DNA of 64,000 nt from Anaspis maculata (taxonomy: Eukaryota > Arthropoda > Insecta > Coleoptera > Scraptiidae), in the NCBI GenBank assembly GCA_949128115.1, contig OX421963.1:83833602-83897601 (forward strand), read 5' to 3'. A model generated the notes under the pieces. It saw only the letters and a program-made list of their open reading frames with translations. It was not told the origin of the DNA and did not search any database. Positions 45,800-56,212 of the stretch are shown one piece after another. The stretch's first letter is position 1, and each line of letters starts with the position of its first letter. Made by a program: the position numbers and the translations under genes.

Positions 45800-46246
45800 G
45801 ATGATGGTAAAATATCGACGAAGCGGTGGATATCTTCACAAAAGCCATTCAACGAGCCGCGTAGCAATTTATCCAATTGCTGAGAAACAGAAATATCAAG
45901 AAAAATGAACTAGCAAAACATATTATAGATCTGGAATCCAGAAGGAATGAGGATGTTGCAGAACGGTGGCCAATAGGCCGTTCTCAGCAGATAATTAGAA
46001 GCTAGACTGGTCTATCAAAGATGTGAAAGAGATGCTTGACGAAGTCGAAAACAATGGAGTTGGGAAGTTTCTGCAAGATTTGTCCCCTTCTAAGAGGACC
46101 AACTACTATACCCCGTTTAGGCTATTCCGGGATATCAAATGCACCGAGAGAAAACATTGTTTTTCGAAGACGACAAAATGGAGAATCTACCAGAACTGAC
46201 TCAAAGAAAAGCCTGCTTGCTCGACCTTTTCAGGGTTTCATAAATC
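45800..46246 (+). pseudogene. Jockey-like non-LTR retrotransposon ORF2 fragment
   Basis: Fragments read DEAVDIFTKAIQRAA near 45820, then DVKEMLDEVENNGVGKFLQD and LSPSKRTNYYTPFRLFRDIK near 46030-46135, and RRQNGESTRTDSKKSLLARPF further on in another frame. This order is the linker between the endonuclease and reverse transcriptase of Jockey-type ORF2 proteins. The catalytic domains on either side are missing, and frames change twice. It is a short dead fragment. Confidence 0.65.
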
Positions 46247-46448
46247 CTCAATAGTGTTTACACCAAATTAAATCTTGCCGAAGTACAGATTCTCCGCGAT
46301 AATTCGGCTTACCATTGGTATCTCCGAGAACGGTAAGAAATACAGAGTCGGCTGAATTACAAGAAAGTTGCGCAGTTCAAACAACGAAAAAAACTGGAAA
46401 TTGCGTTTCTCTTATTTTGATTGTGAATCAGTCATTTTTCATAATATA

Positions 46449-46685
46449 CCGTGGGTTCCACAAAACAGATAATACGAGATTAGTTGATTCGCGATTTTTG
46501 TTTGTCAATTTATAGCTGACTGATCACTGGAAATGTTGGTTTATCCCTCAATAATGGAAAGATGAGGAGTCTAACACAGATTTCAGGCATTTTTTGTGAG
46601 TAATTGCCTCGAATTTAGCAAAGAAAAGTTTAATTAATCAGCAATCAGCCTTGATCGCTGATCATCTTTTTTGTGGAACTGACGG
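46449..46685. mobile_element. MITE with CCGTGGGTTCCAC ends
   Basis: CCGTGGGTTCCACAAAA at the left pairs loosely with TTTTTTGTGGAACTGACGG at the right. Length and ends match the copy at 16966-17202, though the interior has diverged. Confidence 0.55.
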
Positions 46686-46689
46686 ATAT

Positions 46690-47532
46690 AGGTTTTAATT
46701 TTGGTTTGTCTCATGAAAAATGGATCGGTTTCCATTCCCCAAGACAAAATTGAAAAATGTCAAATAACTTTCTACAAGCTATAGTCAATTTTGTTTCTTA
46801 TGGCGGTTATATTGATTTTTTTCGAATTATGACAGAGCAAAGCATAATACTTCCAAATACAGGGTATTTTTTCAGTAATGTCACTATTTCAGGAGCTTCT
46901 ATTTGACAAAGTACGCAACTTTTCGACAAGGTCGTGACAGCATCATAAAATATGCAGTTTCAAGTTTTGTTTGACACCACAACTATGGTTGGCAGTCATC
47001 AACTTTGTGTACACGGTGCCAAGAGCCTGGAAATTGCAAATGTTTGGCTTCTTCATTTTGAAATTCAAAATCCTCCCCCATTTTTGTATCAGTTCTCTTG
47101 AAACTAACAAACTAAAACCTAAAATTTGAATTTTGATAATGCTATAAGTTGTCTTCGTGCAAATTCAGGTCGATGGCTGCCATTTTCCAAAAAAGTCTTT
47201 TATCAGAAATGCACTGCATGCTCGGCGGGTGTCACAGAATCTCGAGACGTAACTTCAATGATGCGGACATTTTCAATTATCTTCTCAAGATAATCACTGG
47301 CCCTGATTATGTCTGTGAATATTGTTACGTATTTTGCGTACGGGTTCGAATATAATTAAGACGATCGATTTAAAACGCACACTGTTCATTTCTGCATACT
47401 ACAATGAATACACGCCAACAATTATTATCTACTTGGAATATATCGCAGGTATACTTCGCTTCTATCAGCTCGCTACCACTTCGCATTCCAATTTAATACT
47501 GACTGTTGCACTGAAGGACAGCGAATTTGAAT
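46690..47532. other. No recognised feature
   Basis: AT-rich; one isolated ATACAGGGTATTTTTTCAG motif at about 46857 resembles the motif in the palindromes. Nothing else seen. Confidence 0.4.
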
Positions 47533-47536
47533 ATAT

Positions 47537-47787
47537 CGATGGCCCCTAATAAGACTAGCGTAACTCGTGAGACACGGTTAGAACTAGCGTATCTCTGCGT
47601 TTACCAAATGAACTAGCGTATCTCTGCGTTCACCAAATGAACTAGCGTATAGCCTGTGTAAATCTAATGGGAGGGACGCTAGTTCATTTGGTAAACGTAG
47701 AGATACGCTAGTTCATTTGGTAAGCGCAGAGATACACTAGTTCTAACCGTGTCTCACGAGTTACGCTAGTCTTATTAGGGGCCATCG
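47537..47787 (+). mobile_element. 251-bp foldback MITE, copy 1
   Basis: Inverted ends CGATGGCCCCTAATAAGAC are flanked by ATAT on both sides (47533-47536, 47788-47791), a 4-bp duplication. The arms contain two internal units of CTAGCGTATCTCTGCG plus TTTACCAAATGAA. The loop TAGCCTGTGTAAATC fixes the orientation. A 4-bp duplication fits Chapaev-like or Sola-like elements. Confidence 0.9.
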
Positions 47788-47791
47788 ATAT

Positions 47792-48784
47792 GCCTCCGAT
47801 TCACGTTCCCAAACTTTCTATCATCATCTTCCAGCAATTTTCATAGTGGCCCGGCATATGCGGTTTCTAGACCACTCCTGAATAATCGCACACACCTTTC
47901 GCGTGCTTTCCGTGTGTTCTGGAATCTGCACCCCCGCCAAAATGGACAGATGTGCCTTGATCAGGCGTTGGAGTCTCCATGTATTTCAATGCCATCGAGT
48001 TTACTCTAGAAATGTCCAGAGCTCCGCACATTTGTACACTGCGATCTAATGGATGGAAGAATCCAGAAAGATCCTGTGTTTACCAGTATGCACGAAATAG
48101 CCGCTCGTAACAATATCTTTTGGTCCTCACATGTGGCTCGTGCGACTTGACAGCATCCCATCATTTACCAACAATATCGATTATCAGATTATTTTTCATT
48201 GAATTTTCTATTTGAACATGAATAATTCCCCTTTCTTGTATGAATCTGTTTGACGTTCTAATTTTTGATGTCACTTTTATTGTCTTGGGATTTTGCAAAC
48301 TTACAGCATTTTATGTTTGTATTTTGTTGATTGATTCTGTTTGTTATTATGGTACAAAAATTACTTAGGCACCCTTTCATCCATTTTTGTACATACTTTG
48401 TCTTGACAGAGTGTTCATTGGTACTCCAATTCAAGCCAAGTCTGTGAGAGCCTTGTTGAATCTTAAGGTGAACCAGCCTTCTACTATGTCATCATTTCCG
48501 ACGACCCTGGAAGTCTACTTCGATGAAGCGGCTGTAACGACGCGAAAAACATGGGAGTTTGAGTAGTTTGACCAGTAACTGACAGTGACTGGAGACGTCA
48601 AGCAAGAAACAGAGGTTATCCAAATTTCAAATCAAGACATAAAATGACGGACGTCGGTCGCTGAAGCGTCAACGCCGTCAAAATTGTCGAATTTGCCCCC
48701 AACGGTTGTGGCGCCCTCGGTGTGTAAAAGTGGCAGTGCAAGGCCTCATTCACCCCTTCGCTTCCCCCACCACACCTTGATAAT
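47792..48784. other. No recognised gene
   Basis: Mixed composition with many stops. A short segment near 48450-48570 could be old coding sequence, but I recognise no domain. Confidence 0.35.
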
Positions 48785-49560
48785 CTAAAATGACAATACC
48801 TACTTTGTGATATACCAAATTGAAGGAAATTGAATTATCTTCCTGAAAACAATTTTCCAGAAATTTTTTAAACCCCCTGTTTTCCTCCTAAAGTACGCCA
48901 AATGTCCAATTTATTGGGGGAGAGGTTGAAAATTTCAAAAAAAATTGTTTTAGAAAGAAAATTCAATTTCCTTCCATTTGATATACATATCACAAAGTAG
49001 GTGATATTTTGTTGAATTTTGAAGTTGAGGCGGGGGAGAGCAATGGGGTGAATTCAATCGCGCTGCCCTGTGTGGGTTCGAATCCTACTTCATCCATGGA
49101 TATTTTGTGCTGTCCCCGAGGTTGCATGGTAGAGCAGCTTATAGCTGAATGCCGCCTCGTAAAATAAGACAATTAAATAAAAATAAATTAAAAAAAAAAA
49201 AATTAGGGTAGCACTTTTTTTTACCGAAAATTCTCCTCTTCAATGATATTTAGGATGATGCTGATTGAACTGGAGAGAATTGAGAAGTCCCGAATATTGA
49301 ATGGGACACTCAAAGAATTTTAAGAGAGGGGGAGGGGGGGGGGAGGGTGAAAAATTTAAAAATATTCTTTTCAGAAAGAAAATTGATTTTCTTCAATTTG
49401 ATGTATCGCATGGTAGGTGGTGTCATTTGAGATTTCAAAGTTGGGGTGAGTGAGGGCGAGGGGGGCAAAGATAGAAATTTGCACTGTATGTTCCAAATGT
49501 CCCCCTCGATATGAAAATCGACCTGTTTTTGCTCGAAGACATTTTCGCTAGGAATCGGGA
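48785..49560. repeat. Diverged duplicated AT-rich unit with G-rich tracts
   Basis: The phrases TTTCAATTTGATATACCAAA-like, TACTTTGTGATA, and GGGGGAGAGGTTGAAAATTT recur at about 48795-48920, 48900-49030 (partly inverted) and 49310-49470. A SINE splits the block. Probably an old palindromic MITE. Confidence 0.45.
49026..49203 (+). mobile_element. tRNA-derived SINE, second family
   Basis: A tRNA-like head with perfect B box GGTTCGAATCC at 49075-49085 precedes a short body (TGTGCTGTCCCCGAGGTTGC, AGCAGCTTATAGCTGAATGC) and an A-rich tail at 49190-49203. The body differs from the SINE at 7759. Target duplication not resolved. Confidence 0.7.
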
Positions 49561-49754
49561 GCTATTGCAGGTGGGTAGTTTTCGAATGATCACCCGGTAT
49601 TTCTTTTTTTTTAATAATTATACAGTGTGGCTTTGATTGTAATAATTTGTTTTCTTTGGTTATCGTCATCGCCAACCCGAATCGAAACGGCTGATGATGA
49701 GTGACATTAGTGACAAGGTAGTGTAGAAGGAACCGGACAACTAAAATATTGTGT

Positions 49755-50582
49755 AATTGACCTTTCCAATTTTTGAAGATAGAGAATAGATAGTTTTTAG
49801 AGGTCACCTTTGACGTTTTGACGTTTATGACGTTTGGACGTTTCGTTTCTGACTTTTGCAGGAATTTTGAATCGGTCAGCTATACTGTTCTCATTATCAT
49901 GTGGGGAAAGTCACTAGAGCCCATAAGGGAGTTTTAAATGGACGAAGTAATAGAGTTTTCTCGTAGTAAGATGCACGTGTCTGGTGCAGCGTGATTCCTG
50001 CTGGTGCTGGTGCAGCCACACTTCCATCAAGTTTGGGTCTTTCGTGAACCGGTGCATGGTTATGTCGGTTGTATTCGTCTTATTCTCGCACTCGCATAGA
50101 GCGATACAACACCCTTGAACCATTTCTGTGAGTATCTTCTCAGTTTTTCACTACATATAACACACTTATTTGTAAGAACGAGGGTGGGAACAAGTGAAAT
50201 CATGAAATCCATGCTGAAAATCAAATAAATACACGACAGAGCGCTTGTCAGATTCGAAAAATTTTCCATTGTCAGAAACGAAATGTCATATCTCAAGAAA
50301 CATAAGGCGCTTCCCAATAACTGCGACAAGACGGATACACAATGTCAAAGTGCACTTGCCAGCTCAATTCTAAACTCAGCCTCGCCAATGTTTCGATTGT
50401 GTCGACATGTGCTGCTATTACTGCTATTGGAAAGCTAGCTGTGTAAAATTGTGTCCATATGTGTCGAATTGTGTCCTTATACGCCTTATTGGGAAGCGCC
50501 CAATAACCTCGATCGAATAACCATCTCTTATACGCATGACGTCACAGTAAAGAGAGACAACGGAAAATTGGAGACCTCAATT
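49755..50582 (-). mobile_element. THAP/P-element-like remnant, copy 2
   Basis: An 828-bp near-copy of 1998-2820 in the same orientation, with ends AATTGACCTTTCCAATTTT and the partner of AATTGAGGTCTCCAATTTT. Differences are scattered substitutions and small indels, for example one fewer CTGGTG unit. Matching lengths and ends show this is a defined short element rather than a random fragment. Confidence 0.65.
49914..50123 (-). pseudogene. THAP zinc-finger N-terminus, copy 2
   Basis: Reads MVQGCCIALCECEN and MHRFTKDPNLMEVWLHQ, almost identical to copy 1, with three extra residues between the Cys pair and the HRF block. As in copy 1, the domain is cut short and has no transposase core. Retention of the same frame in both copies could be selection or simple recency. 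Confidence 0.6.
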
Positions 50583-51213
50583 ATCGTTGTTGTTGTTGTT
50601 CTATTTGTTTTACATATTCTTGGATGATTTTTCTTGTTTTATTTGTGTTTGTATTTTTTGATGTTTCATTCATGAGATGTCCTTTTAATTCACCTTGTCA
50701 TTTGTGTTTCTCTGTCAGTTTCATTGTAAGGTGTTGCATGAAAAGAACCTAGTTCACTCAAATTGTGCTGATGATTTCAATAAAAATTCATTGTTGCTGT
50801 CAATTCGTGTTTCTGTTCAACTTTCACTTCGATCCTTATCTCCAAAGTTCCGTTTTCGTCTAGAGTCAGAGCATAAGTGGAACGACAACGTAAGCAAAAC
50901 GTAGGTAAGAGGTCATCAAGTAAAGGAGAGGGTGGCGACGATCCCAGCCAAAGGTCAAGAAGGGTGACACAACTCAACACAGTGAACGAGATATTGGTAT
51001 GCCCAGTTTTGACAAGGCAAATGTGATGTGGAAAATACGAGAGCTGATGACGAAATGGCAGATTTTTTGTTACACATATTGGTTACAAACATGATAAGGG
51101 CTTGACTGTGTGTGTCTCATGCGAAAGTCCTGTGTGTGAGGTCTTATCTGCAAGAAACACGACCGATTTATACCAGACCGATAAATTAGTTTAATCCGCC
51201 CTGGTGGACCGCC
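50583..51213. other. No recognised feature
   Basis: Begins with a short GTT repeat; small open frames on both strands at 50695-50980 without domains. Confidence 0.4.
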
Positions 51214-51731
51214 TTAACCCGTTTCCGCCCAGCGTCCTATTTATAGGACAGTGCGTTCATGATTTTTTTTCTGCCAATTCGCAGTACTTACGGGTTCTAG
51301 GTACTCGCCGACAAAAAGCAGATACCCAAGGGCTTTTTTAGCCCGCGCATGTTCTTGATGATTGTTATTGTTCTTTCACTGGTCGATGCGGCCGTATCGT
51401 AAAATTCTTGCACATATGCACCTCGGCAGTGTTTTTAGTATTTTGTGAAAACTACAAGAGGTAAGTGCCTTTTTTCAATATTTTAGCATGTTGGAGCATC
51501 AAGATAATCACCAAGAATATTAGTTTCGTTCGATTGCAGTCAAATTTTTCTGTGATAACTTGTGAACCTTGGCGTCCTATAAATAGGACGCTGGGCGTTA
51601 CAGTGCATTTTTGCAAATATTTTAGTCATCAACTCATATTTGAATTTTCATCCTAGATTTGACTGCTAGCCAATATAATGAGCAATCAAACTTCCAAATA
51701 TGTTCTCAAAACCTTGGAGAAGGCAATGGAA

Positions 51732-51762
<31 letters not shown>

Positions 51763-52910
51763 TTGGAAGACATCGAGGCAGTCATTCTAGCCCTACCACC
51801 TGAGGTCGACGAGCTGACGGATGAGGAGACGTGTGGAGATGGCGATCTGTCTACACCGATCGTCAAAGATATCATAGGCTGTACTGAAGTCGACATCTTT
51901 GATGATATTGATGAGGGAGGCGCCACGTCTACGTACCCACAGGAGAATGACAATGACGACGATGAAGACGACTTACCACTGGCGTCGCTGACTGCCAGAA
52001 TCAAAGGTCCTTCGATAAGCAGCCAGTTACTTTCGCAGAAAAAAGGGCAGCCAAGACGACAGTTACTACAAAATGGAAGCATATTTCGCCGAAATACCAA
52101 ATCAGCCCTTTACAAGACGGACCCGACAGGAAACTTGCGTCACTGAAGGCGACTTTGGGAGAGGCAAAGCCTGTGAATATTTTTGAAGACGAAGAGTAGG
52201 GGAAAAAAGTGGAACTGGTGCCTAGTCACCCGCGTCGTTGATATAGCAGTTGGCAATGCGTTCCTTTTATACTGAAATCTTCATGGTAACAAGTCAATTT
52301 CCAAAAGAAATTTCAGAAGGTCTATTGCAGTGCAGTGCCTAAAAATTGGACACACCAAACAAATCAAAAAAGGCAGACCGTATAGCTTTCCTTCAACTTC
52401 TAAATCGAGGGTATCTGATGAAATAGGGTACGATGGAGAGGCTCTGTAATCGGGAAACGTGACAAGCAACGCCGGTGTCGATACTGTCAATACCAAAATT
52501 GCTTAGGTAAACCCTGTGCATGGTCTGTTTTCCCAAATACCATCGAAAATAGTGGAGTGAAACCGTTCATAACTACTATTGCTTATTTTCGAAGTGTTCA
52601 ATTTTGTTTGTTTCTATGATATTTATTATTAAATGGTATTATTGATCTTATAAAGAGAATTGCATCATTTTTTGTTATTATTCTTATGAAATATATGCGA
52701 TTTTTCAAAAGATTCCACTTTATTTCTATCTACCACAATAATACTCATATCCGCCCAGCGTCCTATTTATAGGACAGCACTTTTTGGAAAAACTAGAGTG
52801 TTTTTTTGAATTTGGTCAACGCCTTCACTCTAAGCATGTCCTAAATAGCAATATATCCAATTTTTGCAAAGATTCTGAAGAAAAAAACAATTTGGGCGTT
52901 AACGGGTTAA
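51214..52910 (+). mobile_element. TTAA-bounded piggyBac-like element, internally deleted
   Basis: TTAACCCGTTTCCGCCCA at the left pairs with TGGGCGTTAACGGGTTAA-type sequence at the right. The palindrome GTCCTATTTATAGGAC, preceded by CGCCCAGC, occurs at about 51228-51250 and 52752-52775, and inverted at 51573-51600. The interior encodes the N- and C-terminal parts of a piggyBac-type transposase but not its catalytic core. An AT microsatellite (51731-51754) lies in the 5' coding part. Confidence 0.85.
51679..52619 (+). pseudogene. PiggyBac-type transposase lacking the catalytic core
   Basis: An ATG at 51679 opens MSNQTSKYVLKTLEKAM, then an (AT)n run shifts the frame. From about 51766 it reads EDIEAVILALPPEVDELTDE, an acidic motif typical of piggyBac-derived proteins, followed by a very acidic stretch (NDNDDDEDD). 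After about 52145 the sequence jumps to C-terminal features: VTRVVDIAVGNAFLLY (normally VDxAxxNxWxLY), then RRSIAVQCL, SRVSDEIGYDGE and a Cys-rich end (RRCRYCQYQNC) in a shifted frame to 52619. The three catalytic Asp residues lie in the missing middle. It is dead, but the ends are complete, so it could be mobilised in trans. Confidence 0.8.
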
Positions 52911-53951
52911 GAGCAATGCACGACGTCGAAAATAATGTATCTGTATTATACATACTACACGCCACATAATTAAGCGCTTGTTGGATAAGCATTGATTATT
53001 TGTAAGGCAATAAATTATTATTTTTTGATATAATTATTATTGAGCTCATTTTGATCGTGATTTCCAGTTTTGACCTTCCTGTAAGAAACCTATTTCTGGT
53101 GGGGTGGGAGATGAACTTTATGTTCTATTATAGAAATTAGGTAAAAGGTATTTCACTGATTGCAAAAGCTCTCTCGCTTCAGATTTCACTGCAGTTGACA
53201 GGTGTACGTGTTATAAATTGAGCTTTTGAAAACCGCGCGCATGTATCTTGCACAATTTCAAAAGATAGCGCGCCAACTCGGATGACAGGCATAAATCAAC
53301 TCGTCTCATGTGGAAGGATGGAATCAGCAGCCACGCAGCAGCAAAAGGCGAATGACGGCCTGCTTCTTTGGCCGTTGTTGTTGGTGGTTGGGTTGCTGAT
53401 GTTGTTGTGGGAATGCTAAAATTGAATTTACTCGTTAGTGATTTAGATGAGGAGCGTAGCCGGCGACCGAGCCATAAATCAGGGCCGCGTGAGTTCGCGC
53501 CGGGAACAATATAATAATTAATAACAACCTACGAGCGCATTAGGATCGAAAAATAAACATTAGATAATCCGTAATTATAGGGGGGGCGCTCGCTTATCGC
53601 CTCATCTGATGGGCTCTTGTGCCCAGTGCATATAGGAGTTTACACTGTACCACTGGGGCTGGGACGAGTTCTACACAGAGCGTGCTGTCGTGCTGTCGAA
53701 CTGCAGACTTTGTTGCGAAGAGTCCTCAAGCTCGGCGGGTACCGAAGTATTTGCAAAATAAGAGGCACAGCGAATGAAATAGGGCATATCGTGGCTTCGT
53801 AAGCACCAAAAATCAAAGTTTGCTTGGTACTCCCTGATGGTACCAGACCGCTTCAGTTCGATGAACGTAGCTTGCTGCTTCGGAATAGCTTCCTCCGTTA
53901 TGGCTATTTTCAGATCAGCCCAAGCAAATCCTAGCGGAGCTCCTGTTGCAT
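52911..53951. other. Unique-looking sequence, no recognised gene
   Basis: Contains a GC-richer interval at about 53270-53600 with repeated GTTGTTG and a poly-G run at 53581, resembling host non-coding DNA. No domain or terminal repeat. Confidence 0.4.
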
Positions 53952-53955
53952 AGTT

Positions 53956-54206
53956 CGATGGCCCCTAATAAGACTAGCGTAACTCGTGAGACACGGTTAA
54001 AACTAGCGTATCTTTGCGCTTACCAAATGAACTAGCGTATCTCTGCGTTTACCAAATGAACTAGCGTCCCTCCCATTTGATTTACACAGGCTATACGCTA
54101 GTTCATTTGGTGAACGTAGAGATACGCTAGTTCATTTGGTAAACGCAGAGATACGCTAGTTCTAACCGTGTCTCACGAGTTACGCTAGTCTTATTAGGGG
54201 CCATCG
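53956..54206 (-). mobile_element. 251-bp foldback MITE, copy 2
   Basis: Same ends and same length as 47537-47787, but the loop (TTTACACAGGCTATA) shows it is in the opposite orientation. It is flanked by AGTT at 53952-53955 and 54207-54210. Only a few substitutions separate the copies, so both are young. Confidence 0.9.
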
Positions 54207-54210
54207 AGTT

Positions 54211-56055
54211 CTAACGGCTGTCAATCGAGCTGAAATAAACACCAATAGGATTCAGCTGAAATTCCTGTATCGTATCCTAGTCTAGCAAATTATATGCTCA
54301 ACATCTTACCGACTGACTTACGGCCAAGCCATCTCCACAAACCGACCATAAATCGGTAACACGCGGGTACCTACCTAAACACCACAATAGCTCATTGGCA
54401 GAATTAATGCCCTTATGAACAATTACGCGTTACTCACGGACGTCACTCGCGGGCCCAAAGCGAGCCGTTGGTTTGTACGTTGACTACGTTGCGTCTTATT
54501 CGAGCATCAGCTCATAGTCTTAGCAGCTAAACATCGGCGGTCACTCTTCTTTCGCTATTTGCCATTTAAGCGCTCAACCGGGGCCCGCCTTGTGCTCATG
54601 ATGCCATTTCTGGGCTCTTCATCGGTCGTGCACGATCCGATTTTTGCGTAAGGCATATACACAAATGGAATGAGATGCATCCCAGGAAGTTGTATGCATG
54701 CAATGAATAAAGGTACCGGTGGAATGCGGTGCCTGTTCAGAGCCCTTTGATGAACTTCCGCTTGGGTTATACACGGAAGGAGAAGTTTATTTCTGACCGA
54801 GTATAACCAACATCTTCCTTTGTAAATCGGGTAGCTGAGAAGTGACTTTAAGGGCCCTTTGAACCCACATGGTAGTTTTCTAAGTGCTCGCAGTGCCAAG
54901 AAAACTCAACCAGGAAGCCGTGATGCAACTAGACCAAGCTCAAACTAAGAGATTTTGATAGGGCAGCCTCTTCTTCAAGTATGGGAAACACCAATCGACT
55001 TCAGATATGAGCTTCTAATCTCAATTAGGGATTGATGATAGAATAGCGCAAGCTGACTTCGCTCCGGCGATACAGAACATTGTTCATTCCCACTCCTGTC
55101 ATCATAAATGAAGACCTTTTGTTATCATTATTATCTTATTGTTCAAAAGTCTGCTCAAGAGTCGAAAGTATCTCCTGGTCCCTTCATTGCTATGCGCTAT
55201 GCGACAACATCCTCAATGAGTGGGACCTGCCCGACCCCAACGGAGGAGTTGATGCAAACAAGTCTCTTTCATCTGTCAACGACCGGGACAGAAACGCGCT
55301 GCTCCTTGAGGCCCTACAACAATTTTTAATAATTATTTTTCGTAAATTCAAACTTTGATTTTAAATTAATTTATTTACATTCCACCTGTTTGTATTGTGA
55401 TGACATTCGAATACGTTAAGTGAAATCCATCAAACAATTCCTTCGCACACTTTTATATATATTTTATATATTTTGGCACCCCCAACGTCCTGGGCCTTTA
55501 TTTGATTAAAGTCATCGTAAGAAATCTTGAGGAAATACAGATGCTGTTTCTGAAATTCAACTACTTGATTTTGGTAGGTTTGCGGCAAAGGAAGTTGAGG
55601 AAAATTGGTCTTTTGGCTTGATATGGACTTTGTTATCTAGCGACAAGCCTTTGAGATAGAGTAGTTAGGTGAACTGACATAGTCTGGAGTCTGTGTACGA
55701 GTAAGACTCAAGCGAAGTTTGCTTTTTTTTGACTACCTGATTAAATTCAATTTTGTTGTGCCTACCTTGATTTGTTTATCTTAATTATTGATTCTCTACA
55801 TTTCTTTCGATTCTAAACATCGACACGGTCAAGAGTGGATGTATTCCCCAAAGACGGAGTAAATTACCTGTGTTCATTTGGTATTATCTGGTTTTATCTA
55901 GATAATAATTATTGTTATTGGTGAGTCTTTTCTTGTTTTACCGGAATTGGGCGAAAATTTTGTGGTGAATTGGTTTTTCATTTTAAACGTGCGGTTTGAG
56001 AAGTATCGAGTCTTTTCTTGAAGTCAAGTCCTGCAGTAGTTTCAACGGGGAAAGA
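54211..56055. other. Unique-looking sequence, then possible gypsy leader
   Basis: 54211-55060 has balanced composition with a minus-strand open frame (54555-54899) lacking a recognised domain. 55080-55360 has overlapping plus frames without domains. The part near 55800-56055 should be the leader of the gypsy element, but I could not identify a 5' LTR or primer-binding site. Confidence 0.35.
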
Positions 56056-56212
56056 ATGGCGTTGAAGTGTTCAGCAAGCCATTTGAACAAGGACGAACTC
56101 ACGTATGAGTTGAAAGTGAGAGGACTTGCTGTGAGAACAGTGGATGAGATGCGTTCGATCCTTACCAAACAGAGGAGTTTGGAATTGCTGAATGAGCAGA
56201 TCGCCGACACTT
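56056..56212 (+). pseudogene. Ty3/gypsy gag, N-terminal part
   Basis: The frame opens MALKCSASHLNKDELTYELK and continues to TVDEMRSILTKQ, a SAP-like helix pair found at the start of many insect gypsy-type Gag proteins. It runs into a 1.8-kb insertion at 56213; removing the insertion and one TT restores the frame into YPDNLF on the far side. The start codon is in a good position, with no longer upstream frame. Confidence 0.65.

Noticed and set aside
47537..47787. CRISPR-like repeated CTAGCGTATCTCTGCG units
   Set aside because: The units are arranged as two inverted pairs in a 251-bp MITE with target duplications, not as repeats with unique spacers, and the DNA is eukaryotic.
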